Part shown: in pieces, positions 1 to 5,330 of the stretch
Numbering within the stretch: the first letter of the stretch is position 1
Layout: every line of letters starts with the position of its first letter
NCBI GenBank assembly: GCA_011046175.1
Contig: DSBB01000536.1
Coordinates: 1 to 5,330 of the forward strand
Direction: 5' to 3'
Source: Candidatus Hydrogenedentota bacterium
GTDB taxonomy: Bacteria; Hydrogenedentota; Hydrogenedentia; Hydrogenedentales; CAITNO01
DNA: 5,330 nt
The notes under the pieces: generated by a model
Seen by the model: only the letters and a program-made list of their open reading frames with translations
Database searches by the model: none
Told to the model about the DNA's origin: nothing
Translations under genes and position numbers: made by a program

Positions 1-32
1 CCTTTCTGGTTGTGGTGGATGGTTTGGGGCTG

Positions 33-41
33 TGTTATAAT
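33..41 (+). promoter_or_regulatory. extended -10 promoter of the small left-end gene
   Basis: The sequence TGTTATAAT is a perfect TGn-TATAAT extended -10 box, about 29 bases before the start codon at 70. The sequence upstream (around 10-18) is T/G-rich and has no good -35 hexamer, which is common for extended -10 promoters. Transcription would begin near 48. It is followed by AGGAG at 57-61, eight bases before the ATG. Box and ribosome binding site together indicate that a real gene starts at 70. Confidence 0.6.
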
Positions 42-69
42 TCTGTTGTCGAACACAGGAGTGAAAGAA

Positions 70-336
70 ATGACGTACAAAGGACATGTCCGAAACGGGG
101 CAATCGTGTTAGAGAATACAGGAGAATACAGGGACAGACTACGGATTTACAGTGAGCAGAGTAGCGCAGAAAAAATACAACAATCAATTTAATCCGTAGT
201 CTGTCCCTGTATTCTCGTATTCTACGAGTACCTCGCCAAACTCGTGGAAGAAAAGCCGGGAACGGCAGGCGGGAAAAAGGAGCACGCCCAAGAAGCGCCA
301 AAACATACGGAAAAGAAAACAGACACAGAGAAATAG
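70..336 (+). pseudogene. small hypothetical gene disrupted by a palindromic element
   Basis: The reading frame starts at ATG 70 behind AGGAG (57-61, 8-base spacing) and opens with MTYKGHVRNGAIVLE. This resembles, from memory, the start of a family of small (about 70-90 residue) uncharacterised bacterial proteins that usually continue with an LPEGT-V-V segment, somewhat like AF2212/DUF104-type antitoxin-like proteins; the function is unknown. After about 15 native residues the frame enters the inverted-repeat element and stops at TAA 190-192, giving a 40-residue product. The same frame then reopens, with no stop from 193 to TAG 334-336. From 223 it encodes YEYLAKLVEEKPGTAGG and a Lys/Glu-rich tail: 15 of the 37 residues from 223 to the stop are K or E. 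The two halves being in one frame, with the expected middle segment missing, suggests one gene whose centre was replaced or interrupted. It could instead be a native 40-residue ORF followed by unrelated DNA. The 3' half is the less certain part. Confidence 0.5.
113..223. repeat. 111-bp palindromic (MITE- or REP-like) element
   Basis: Positions 122-147 and 191-216 are perfect 26-bp inverted repeats around a 43-bp AT-richer centre (148-190). Beyond a 2-base bulge (AG, 120-121) pairing resumes for seven more base pairs (113-119 with 217-223), so about 33 bp can pair. The arms carry the core GGGACAGACTACGGATT. The left arm begins with a 10-bp tandem duplication, AGAATACAGG at 113-122 and 123-132. 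A further small hairpin, CTCGTA (214-219) with TACGAG (223-228), overlaps the right end. There is no coding capacity for a transposase. Arms with a CTGTCCC/GGGACAG core are reminiscent of short palindromes mobilised in trans by IS200-like (Y1/RAYT) transposases; this is an inference from memory, not a match. A clear target-site duplication is not visible. It interrupts the small gene that starts at 70. Confidence 0.75.
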
Positions 337-352
337 AACCGCCAAGCGGCGG
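320..352 (-). terminator. possible intrinsic terminator of carB
   Basis: On the minus strand, about 80 bases after the carB stop codon, CCGCC and GGCGG (positions 352-348 and 343-339) form a 5-bp all-GC stem with a GCTT loop. It is followed by a pyrimidine-rich TTCTATTTCTCTGTG stretch. The stem is short and the T tract is interrupted, so this is a modest candidate. It also lies just after the stop codon (334-336) of the broken plus-strand gene, but no T tract follows on that strand. Confidence 0.35.
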
Positions 353-431
353 CGCAGACATAAGAGAGATGCCTTTGCCCAATGCCAGCGACCGACAATT
401 ACATGTCAAATCCCATGAATTCCCCTGTGCG

Positions 432-3400
432 CTACTTGATGTCTGCGTGATAGTCCTGCAGCGACTTTACATCGGCAGCGCCGTTGATCTTGTCGGCAAT
501 GCCGCGGGCGGCGGCAAGGGCCGCGGCGGTGGTGGTGATGTAGGGTATCTTGTACTTGATGGCGGATTTGCGTATGTACGAGTCGTCGCTCTGGCTGCGT
601 TTGCCGCCGGGCGTGTTGATGATCAGGTGAATGTCGCCGTTCTTGATCACGTCCACCAGATGGGGACGTCCCTCGCGCATTTTGAGCACCACTTCGGCGT
701 CAATGCCGTTTTCTTCGAGGAACTGCGCCGTGCCGCCGGTGGCGTATATCTTGAAGCCGAGCGCCGCCAGTTGCCGTGCCGGTTCGAGCACGGCGGGCTT
801 GTCCGGGTCGGCGACGGTAATCAGCACGGCGCCCTCCACCGGCAGCCGCATCTGCGTGGCTTCCTGCGCCTTGTAATAGGCCATGCCGAAGGTGTCCGCC
901 ATGCCGAGCACTTCGCCGGTGGAACGCATTTCAGGGCCGAGCACGGGATCCACTTCGGGAAACATGTTGAAGGGGAACACCGCTTCCTTCACGCCGTAGT
1001 GGGGGATGTGTTTGTGGGTCAGGTTCATATCGGTCAACTTCTTGCCGAGCATCAACTCCGTGGCGACCGCCGCCATGGGGATGTTGCACACCTTCGACAC
1101 GAGCGGCACGGTGCGCGACGCGCGCGGGTTCGCCTCAAGAATGTACACCGTGTCGTTGGCGATGGCGTACTGGATATTCATGAGACCGCATACCTTGAGT
1201 TCCACGGCAATGCGGCGCGTGTATTCGTTGATGGTGTCAATGTGTTTGGGCGGCACGCTGATGGGCGGAATGACGCAGGCGGAGTCGCCGGAATGCACGC
1301 CCGCCAGCTCGATGTGCTCCATGATGGCGGGCACAAAGGCGTCCTCGCCATCAGCGATGGCGTCCGCTTCGACTTCAATCGCGTTTTCCAAATACTTGTC
1401 AATGAGGATGGGGCGCTCCGGCGTTACCTCGACCGCCGCCGCCATGTACTCGCGTAGCGTGTCGTCGTCATACACGATTTCCATGCCGCGCCCGCCCAGC
1501 ACATACGAGGGGCGCACGATGACCGGGTAGCCGATGTCCGCGGCGATGGCCAGCGATTCATCAAGCGTTACCGCCATGCCCGCGTCGGGCTGGGGTATGC
1601 CGAGTTTCTGCATGACGCCCCGGAACCGGTCGCGGTCTTCCGCAAGGTCAATGGTCTCGACCGTGGTGCCGAGGATGGGCACGCCCGCCGCCGCCAGTTC
1701 GCCCGCGATGTTCAACGGCGTCTGACCGCCGAATTGGACAATCGCGCCAATGGGCTTTTCCTTTTCGTAGATGCTCAACACGTCCTCAACCGTAAGCGGC
1801 TCGAAGTAAAGACGGCTCGACGTGTCGTAGTCCGTGGACACGGTTTCGGGATTGCAGTTGACCATGATGGCGTCGTACCCGTGATCGCGCAGCGAAAAGG
1901 CCGCATGAACGCAGCAGTAGTCGAATTCGATGCCCTGCCCGATGCGGTTGGGGCCGCCGCCGAGTACCAGCACCTTCTTGCCTTCCTGGGGCGGCACTTT
2001 GTCCGGCGCATTGTAAGTGGAGAAATAATAGGCGGCGTCTTCCACGCCGCTCACCGGCACCGGCTCCCACGCTTCGACAACGCCCAGCCGCAGGCGGTTT
2101 GCGCGAATCTTTGTTTCAGGCAACGCCAGCAGTTTCGCCAGATAGCAGTCGGCGAACCCGTCTTTCTTCGCCTGGATGAATAATTCATCCGGCGGCATTG
2201 CGCCTTTGTGCTTCAGAAGTTCCTCTTCCAGTTCCACCAGTTCCTTCATCTGCTGGATGAACCAACGGTTGATGCTGGTGCGCCGACGCAGGTCTTCCAC
2301 ATCCGCGCCCTTGCGCAGCGCCTCGTACATTTGAAACTGCCGCTCACTCGTGGCGGTGTTCAACAGCGTCAGCAGCTCTTCCAGCGGCAGGTTGTTGAAG
2401 TTCTTCGCGAAGCCCAGTCCGTGCCGCCCCCTTTCCAGCGAACGGATGGCTTTCTGGAACGCCTCCTTGTAGTTCTTGCCGATGCTCATTACCTCGCCCA
2501 CGGCGCGCATCTGCGTGCCGAGTTTGTCTTCGATGCCCCGGAACTTCTCGAAGGCCCAGCGTGCAAACTTCACCACCACATAGTCGCCGGAAGGCGTGTA
2601 TTTGTCCAGGGTGCCGTCGCGCCAGTAAGGTATTTCGTCAAGGGTAAGTCCGGCGGCGAGTTTGGCCGAGACCATCGCAATGGGGAAGCCCGTCGCCTTG
2701 GACGCAAGCGCGCTGGAACGCGACGTGCGCGGATTGATTTCAATCACCACCACGCGGTCGCTTACCGGGTCATGGGCAAACTGCACGTTCGTGCCGCCAA
2801 TGACCTGTATCGCTTCCACGATATCGTAGGAATGCTTTTGCAGCCGCTTCTGCAGCGACTCGGGAACGGTCAGCATGGGCGCGGTGCAATAGGAATCGCC
2901 CGTATGCACACCCATGGCGTCCACATTTTCGATAAAGCAAACGGTGATCATCTGATTCTTGGCGTCGCGCACCACCTCGAGCTCGAGTTCCTCCCAGCCG
3001 AGAACGGATTCTTCAATTAATACCTGCCCCACAAGGCTCACCGCGAGTCCGCGCGCCGCCACAGTCTGTAATTCCTGAAGGTTGTACACCAGTCCGCCGC
3101 CCGTGCCGCCCATGGTGTACGCCGGACGCACCACCACCGGGTAACCGAGCTCCGCGGCAATCGCTTCCGCCTGTTCCACGGTATAGGCCAGCTCGCTGCG
3201 CGGCATTTCGATGCCCAGTTTATCCATCGTTTCCTTGAAAGCGCGCCGATCTTCGCCCCGCTCGATGGCGTCCAGTTTCACGCCGATGACCTGTACGTTG
3301 TATTTATCGAGCACGCCCGCTTTGGCCAGTTCCGAAGACAGGTTCAGGCCGGACTGACCGCCCAGGTTCGGAAGCAGCGCGTCGGGACGCTCCTTCTCAA

Positions 3401-3632
3401 TGATCTTCGATAGCGTTTCCACGTTCAGCGGCTCCACGTATGTGGCGTCGGCCATGCCGGGATCGGTCATGATCGTAGCGGGATTCGAGTTGACCAGCAC
3501 CGTCTCATAGCCCAGCGCGCGCAACGCCTTGCAGGCTTGTGTGCCCGAATAATCAAATTCACACGCTTGACCGATAATAATCGGCCCCGACCCAATAATC
3601 ATGACTTTGTGGATATCATCGCGGCGCGGCAT
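432..3632 (-). CDS. carB: carbamoyl-phosphate synthase large subunit CarB
   Basis: This cytoplasmic enzyme subunit makes carbamoyl phosphate from bicarbonate, two ATP and ammonia supplied by the CarA glutaminase, feeding pyrimidine and arginine synthesis. The 1066 residues are close to the 1073 of E. coli CarB and include every domain. The carboxyphosphate ATP-grasp half (about 1-400) has GSGPIIIGQACEFDYSG (14-30), the glycine-rich TMGGTGGG loop (173-180) and metal-binding Q284, E298 and N300 in NVQFA and EINPR. The oligomerisation domain is about 400-550. The carbamoyl-phosphate half (about 551-930) has GGGPNRIGQGIEFDYCC (558-574), VLGGRGM (711-717) and Q821, E833 and N835 in NIQYA and EANPR. 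The MGS-like allosteric domain (about 935-1066) has YATGGTA (963-969), EGRPH (987-991) and NTPGGKRS (1006-1013). The start at 3632 matches the conserved family N-terminus and has AAAGGA eight bases upstream. An upstream ATG at 3701 would add 23 non-conserved residues. The stop is TAG at 432-434. No frameshift or missing catalytic residue was seen. carA is not adjacent. Confidence 0.98.
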   Translation of the reverse strand: MPRRDDIHKVMIIGSGPIIIGQACEFDYSGTQACKALRALGYETVLVNSNPATIMTDPGMADATYVEPLNVETLSKIIEKERPDALLPNLGGQSGLNLSSELAKAGVLDKYNVQVIGVKLDAIERGEDRRAFKETMDKLGIEMPRSELAYTVEQAEAIAAELGYPVVVRPAYTMGGTGGGLVYNLQELQTVAARGLAVSLVGQVLIEESVLGWEELELEVVRDAKNQMITVCFIENVDAMGVHTGDSYCTAPMLTVPESLQKRLQKHSYDIVEAIQVIGGTNVQFAHDPVSDRVVVIEINPRTSRSSALASKATGFPIAMVSAKLAAGLTLDEIPYWRDGTLDKYTPSGDYVVVKFARWAFEKFRGIEDKLGTQMRAVGEVMSIGKNYKEAFQKAIRSLERGRHGLGFAKNFNNLPLEELLTLLNTATSERQFQMYEALRKGADVEDLRRRTSINRWFIQQMKELVELEEELLKHKGAMPPDELFIQAKKDGFADCYLAKLLALPETKIRANRLRLGVVEAWEPVPVSGVEDAAYYFSTYNAPDKVPPQEGKKVLVLGGGPNRIGQGIEFDYCCVHAAFSLRDHGYDAIMVNCNPETVSTDYDTSSRLYFEPLTVEDVLSIYEKEKPIGAIVQFGGQTPLNIAGELAAAGVPILGTTVETIDLAEDRDRFRGVMQKLGIPQPDAGMAVTLDESLAIAADIGYPVIVRPSYVLGGRGMEIVYDDDTLREYMAAAVEVTPERPILIDKYLENAIEVEADAIADGEDAFVPAIMEHIELAGVHSGDSACVIPPISVPPKHIDTINEYTRRIAVELKVCGLMNIQYAIANDTVYILEANPRASRTVPLVSKVCNIPMAAVATELMLGKKLTDMNLTHKHIPHYGVKEAVFPFNMFPEVDPVLGPEMRSTGEVLGMADTFGMAYYKAQEATQMRLPVEGAVLITVADPDKPAVLEPARQLAALGFKIYATGGTAQFLEENGIDAEVVLKMREGRPHLVDVIKNGDIHLIINTPGGKRSQSDDSYIRKSAIKYKIPYITTTAAALAAARGIADKINGAADVKSLQDYHADIK

Positions 3633-3640
3633 AGGGGTAT

Positions 3641-3646
3641 TCCTTT
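3641..3646 (-). promoter_or_regulatory. carB ribosome binding site that fixes the start
   Basis: On the minus strand the sequence reads AGGAAAGGAATACCCCT before ATG 3632-3630. The AAAGGA core lies eight bases from the start. This supports the start MPRRDDIHKV over the in-frame ATG at 3701. Confidence 0.75.
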
Positions 3647-3733
3647 CCTGAATGCTGCTGATGAAGATGGTTCCAGACAACCACCTCCGATTGAATGGCA
3701 AAGTAACGCAATGCGCTTCCCAACGACGCGCAC

Positions 3734-3763
3734 ATTAAACGGGAATCAGGGGGAGAATTTCAA
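3734..3763 (-). promoter_or_regulatory. candidate carB promoter
   Basis: Read on the minus strand, TTGAAA (3763-3758) and TTTAAT (3739-3734) are separated by 18 bases. Each differs from the sigma-70 consensus at one position. Transcription would start near 3727 and leave a leader of about 95 bases before the carB ATG. No PyrR-type attenuator or arginine box was recognised in the leader. Confidence 0.45.
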
Positions 3764-3807
3764 GTCGAACACTGAACGGCCTTTTCCGCCGGATATGAAA
3801 CCTGTTA

Positions 3808-3832
3808 ATACCATGGGAATCGCGAATGGTAT
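3808..3832. repeat. small inverted repeat between the divergent genes
   Basis: ATACCAT (3808-3814) and ATGGTAT (3826-3832) are perfect 7-bp inverted arms around an 11-base spacer containing the palindrome TCGCGA. It lies upstream of the -35 of the candidate carB promoter and about 90 bases upstream of the candidate dgt -10. A dimeric regulator could bind there. It may be chance, since 7-bp arms occur often. A second, shorter inverted repeat, ATATC-aagg-GATAT, lies at 3840-3853. Confidence 0.25.
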
Positions 3833-3898
3833 CGTTTCAATATCAAGGGATATAAGCGGAAGAAAAGGAGCGAGAGAGAGACAGGTTGGCGTTGTCCC

Positions 3899-3925
3899 GT
3901 TACAAATAATGGAATTGTGTATAAT
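3899..3925 (+). promoter_or_regulatory. candidate dgt promoter
   Basis: A perfect TATAAT lies at 3920-3925. The best -35 is GTTACA at 3899-3904 (4 of 6 to consensus) with a short 15-base spacer, so the -35 is weak. Transcription would begin near 3932, about 80 bases before the dgt start at 4011. If real, this excludes the in-frame ATG codons at 3909 and 3924 as translation starts. Confidence 0.45.
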
Positions 3926-3960
3926 GAACGGGCAAAAGGCCAAAAAGAGCGCAGCCATTG

Positions 3961-4017
3961 ATGAACGTCGCGCCGGAGACGGCAAAAAAGAAGAGACTGA
4001 TCAAAACGTTATGTTGA
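3961..4017 (+). other. possible 18-codon upstream ORF overlapping the dgt start
   Basis: ATG 3961 opens a short frame, MNVAPETAKKKRLIKTLC, that ends at TGA 4015-4017 and so overlaps the dgt start codon (4011-4013) by seven bases. Such an arrangement can couple translation of the two frames. The dgt start itself has only a weak purine stretch (AAGAAGAGA, ending about 13 bases upstream), which would make coupling useful. The short frame also has no strong ribosome binding site, so it may be a chance ORF. Confidence 0.2.
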
Positions 4018-5033
4018 TACGAGAACAACTGGAACAGCGCGAGTATGATCTGCTGCGGCCGTATGCGGCGCATGCGCGAGAGACCCGGGGGCGCGCGGAG
4101 CCCGAGGAAGAGGACCCCTATCGCACCGCGTTTCAGCGGGATCGCGACCGCATCTTGCATACCAAGGCGTTCCGGCGTTTAAAGCGTAAGACGCAGGTGT
4201 TTCTCGCGCCGAAGGATGACCATTACCGGACGCGGCTGACGCACACGCTCGAGGTGTCCCAGATTGCGCGCACCGTTGCGCGCGCATTGTTTCTGAACGA
4301 AGACTTGGTGGAGGCGATTGCGATGGGGCACGATTTGGGACACACCCCTTTCGGCCACGCCGGTGAGACGGTGTTGAACGAGTTGTACGCGCCGGGGTTC
4401 AAGCATTATGAGCAAAGTTTGCGCGTGGTGGATGTGCTCGAGAGGAGACACGACAAGCCCGGCCTGAACCTGACGGCGGAAGTGCGTGAAGGCATTCTGC
4501 ATCATTCATTGGGCAAGCGGCTTCTTTACGGCGAAACGGCGCCGCAGAACATGGCGTCGGAAAGTCTTGTGGTCAGCATTGCGGACGCCATCGCCTATAT
4601 CAACCATGACATTGACGACGCGCTTCGGGCGGGGGTTATCACATTGTCGCAACTGCCCGCCGCCGCCGCGAAACGGTTGGGCGACGCCGGCTCCGAACGA
4701 ATAGACGCGATGGTGGTGGGTCTTATCAGGGGCAGTCGGGACGGCGAAATCGGCCTGGAGCCGGATGTTCGCGCCGCCATGGCGGAACTGCGCGAATTTT
4801 TATATAAAGACGTGTACCCCTGCGACGCCATTGAAGCCGAAATACGCAATGCGCGGCGCATTGTGCGCGAGCTCTACTTGCACCTGCTCGAACATCCCAA
4901 TGACGACATTATCAAGGACCCCGCCGAAGACGCCCTCGAGCGCCGCGCCGTGGATTTTGTGGCGGGCATGACCGATGAATACGCCATACGCCTGCACCGA
5001 ACCCTATTACAGCCTCGTTCCTGGGCGTTGTAA
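4011..5033 (+). CDS. dgt: dGTPase-like HD-domain dNTP triphosphohydrolase
   Basis: The 340-residue product belongs to the HD-superfamily deoxyguanosinetriphosphate triphosphohydrolase-like family (short, type 2 form). Its members hydrolyse dNTPs to deoxynucleosides and triphosphate in the cytoplasm; the exact substrate here is unknown. The N-terminus MLIREQLEQREYDLLRPYAA is a typical family start, followed by FQRDRDRILHTKAFRRLKRK (41-60), TQVF (61-64) and DHYRTRLTHTLEVSQIAR (70-87). The metal ligands of the HD motif are H78, H107-D108 in GHDLGHTPFGH (106-116) and D192 in IADAIAYINHDIDDA (190-204). All are present, so the protein should be active. The C-terminus runs through RRAVDFVAGMTDEYAIRLHR as usual. 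The frame is open upstream to 3537, and ATGs at 3909 and 3924 would add 34 or 29 residues. I chose 4011 because it matches the family start and a TATAAT box overlaps the 3924 codon. The gene is divergent from carB and convergent with the DUF4019 gene. Confidence 0.93.
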   Translation: MLIREQLEQREYDLLRPYAAHARETRGRAEPEEEDPYRTAFQRDRDRILHTKAFRRLKRKTQVFLAPKDDHYRTRLTHTLEVSQIARTVARALFLNEDLVEAIAMGHDLGHTPFGHAGETVLNELYAPGFKHYEQSLRVVDVLERRHDKPGLNLTAEVREGILHHSLGKRLLYGETAPQNMASESLVVSIADAIAYINHDIDDALRAGVITLSQLPAAAAKRLGDAGSERIDAMVVGLIRGSRDGEIGLEPDVRAAMAELREFLYKDVYPCDAIEAEIRNARRIVRELYLHLLEHPNDDIIKDPAEDALERRAVDFVAGMTDEYAIRLHRTLLQPRSWAL

Positions 5034-5041
5034 TGTCTGCC

Positions 5042-5054
5042 GGCAATCGTTGCC
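5042..5054. other. weak hairpin between convergent genes
   Basis: GGCAA (5042-5046) and TTGCC (5050-5054) can form a 5-bp stem with a TCG loop, nine bases after the dgt stop codon. No T tract follows on either strand, so it does not look like a standard intrinsic terminator, although termination is expected between these convergent genes. Confidence 0.2.
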
Positions 5055-5078
5055 CTGCATGTTGTTGCGCTGTTCCCT

Positions 5079-5094
5079 CTATTTCATGAAATAG
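5079..5094. repeat. 16-bp perfect palindrome at the end of the DUF4019 gene
   Basis: CTATTTCATGAAATAG is identical to its reverse complement. On the minus strand it encodes the last residues (YFMK) and the TAG stop of the DUF4019-type gene. It could mark an mRNA 3' end or be a coincidence of codon choice. Confidence 0.4.
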
Positions 5095-5330
5095 CCGGAC
5101 ACGCGCCACGTCCCGTCGTCGTCACGCATGGGGGTAATGGTCTCGACGGCGGATTTCTTGTTCTCGAAGGACGCCCGGTATTGGATGACCACGTATTCGC
5201 CGTCCGGGGCGCCGGGCATCGCGGTGCGATAACGCAGCGAACGCGCCTCTCTTGAGATGTTTTTGCCGAGCGGTTTCCGCAGAGATTGCATGGTGTCAAC
5301 CCATTTTTCCTTTGAAACGGCGCCCCGGAA
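5079..5330 (-). CDS. DUF4019-type protein, C-terminal part (gene runs off the window)
   Basis: The last 83 residues are visible and the 5' end lies beyond position 5330. They read FRGAVSKEKWVDTMQSLRKPLG, then MPGAPDGEYVVIQYRASF, then KKSAVETITPM and DGTWRVSGYFMK before TAG 5081-5079. This matches the DUF4019 pattern: a W-containing helix followed by PLG, the PGAPDGEYVVIQ strand, AVETVTP, and W-RVSGYY at the C-terminus. Members are small proteins, often with an N-terminal signal peptide, so an envelope or periplasmic location is likely but cannot be seen here. The biochemical function of the family is unknown. An internal ATG at 5291 is not the true start, because the conserved SKEKWVDT segment lies upstream of it in the same frame. 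The gene converges on dgt with a 45-base gap. Confidence 0.8.
   Translation of the reverse strand, partial: FRGAVSKEKWVDTMQSLRKPLGKNISREARSLRYRTAMPGAPDGEYVVIQYRASFENKKSAVETITPMRDDDGTWRVSGYFMK

Noticed and set aside
113..223. CRISPR-like repeat or intrinsic terminator as the explanation of the left-end inverted repeat
   Set aside because: There is only one palindrome, with no spaced repeat units, so it is not CRISPR. The arms are far longer than a terminator stem, the loop is 43 bases, and no T tract follows.
35..409. Minus-strand frame of 124 codons across the left-end region
   Set aside because: It runs through the inverted-repeat element and the promoter of the plus-strand gene, and has no recognisable domain. 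The repeated EYRDRLRI peptide it shares with the plus strand comes only from the inverted repeat.
369..1457. Long open frame (362 codons) on the plus strand antisense to carB
   Set aside because: It is a shadow of carB: the His/Gly/Val/Arg-rich translation has no family motifs, and the opposite strand encodes a complete conserved enzyme over this span.
2208..3020. Open frame of 270 codons on the plus strand opposite carB
   Set aside because: Same cause: GC-rich codon structure of carB keeps the antisense frame open; no recognisable domain and no ribosome binding site.
3632..3701. Longer carB start at 3701
   Set aside because: The extra 23 residues are not part of the conserved CarB N-terminus, and the ribosome binding site is correctly spaced for 3632.
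3746..3985. Minus-strand 79-codon frame in the carB-dgt gap with a hydrophobic stretch
   Set aside because: Translation shows no family resemblance or clear ribosome binding site, and it would overlap the candidate promoters of both genes.

Overview
This is a GC-rich chromosomal stretch from a bacterium. It contains one complete biosynthetic gene (carB), one complete nucleotide-metabolism gene (dNTP triphosphohydrolase), one truncated hypothetical gene, and a disrupted small gene carrying a palindromic repeat element. The lineage cannot be fixed from the sequence. The protein types and strong Shine-Dalgarno sites fit a Gram-negative or environmental bacterium. A PVC- or Hydrogenedentes-like group is only a guess.

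Layout. Positions 1-336 hold a small plus-strand gene with its own extended -10 promoter and a good ribosome binding site. It begins MTYKGHVRNGAIVLE, but a 111-bp element with long inverted-repeat arms (113-223) breaks it and brings in an in-frame stop. Positions 337-431 hold only a possible terminator for carB. Positions 432-3632 (minus strand) are a full-length carB, the large subunit of carbamoyl-phosphate synthase. Positions 3633-4010 are a divergent intergenic region with candidate promoters for both neighbours, a small inverted repeat and a possible 18-codon upstream ORF. Positions 4011-5033 (plus strand) are a complete HD-domain dGTPase-like gene. Positions 5079-5330 (minus strand, running off the window) are the C-terminal part of a DUF4019-type protein, convergent with the dGTPase.

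How the genes relate. CarB makes carbamoyl phosphate for pyrimidine and arginine synthesis, and the HD protein hydrolyses dNTPs, so the divergent pair sits at two ends of nucleotide metabolism. Divergence does not prove co-regulation. carA is not next to carB, so the glutaminase subunit must be encoded elsewhere. No defence system, CRISPR array, tRNA, rRNA or transposase gene is visible. The most unusual structure is the palindromic element inside the small gene at the left end; the rest is ordinary housekeeping DNA.
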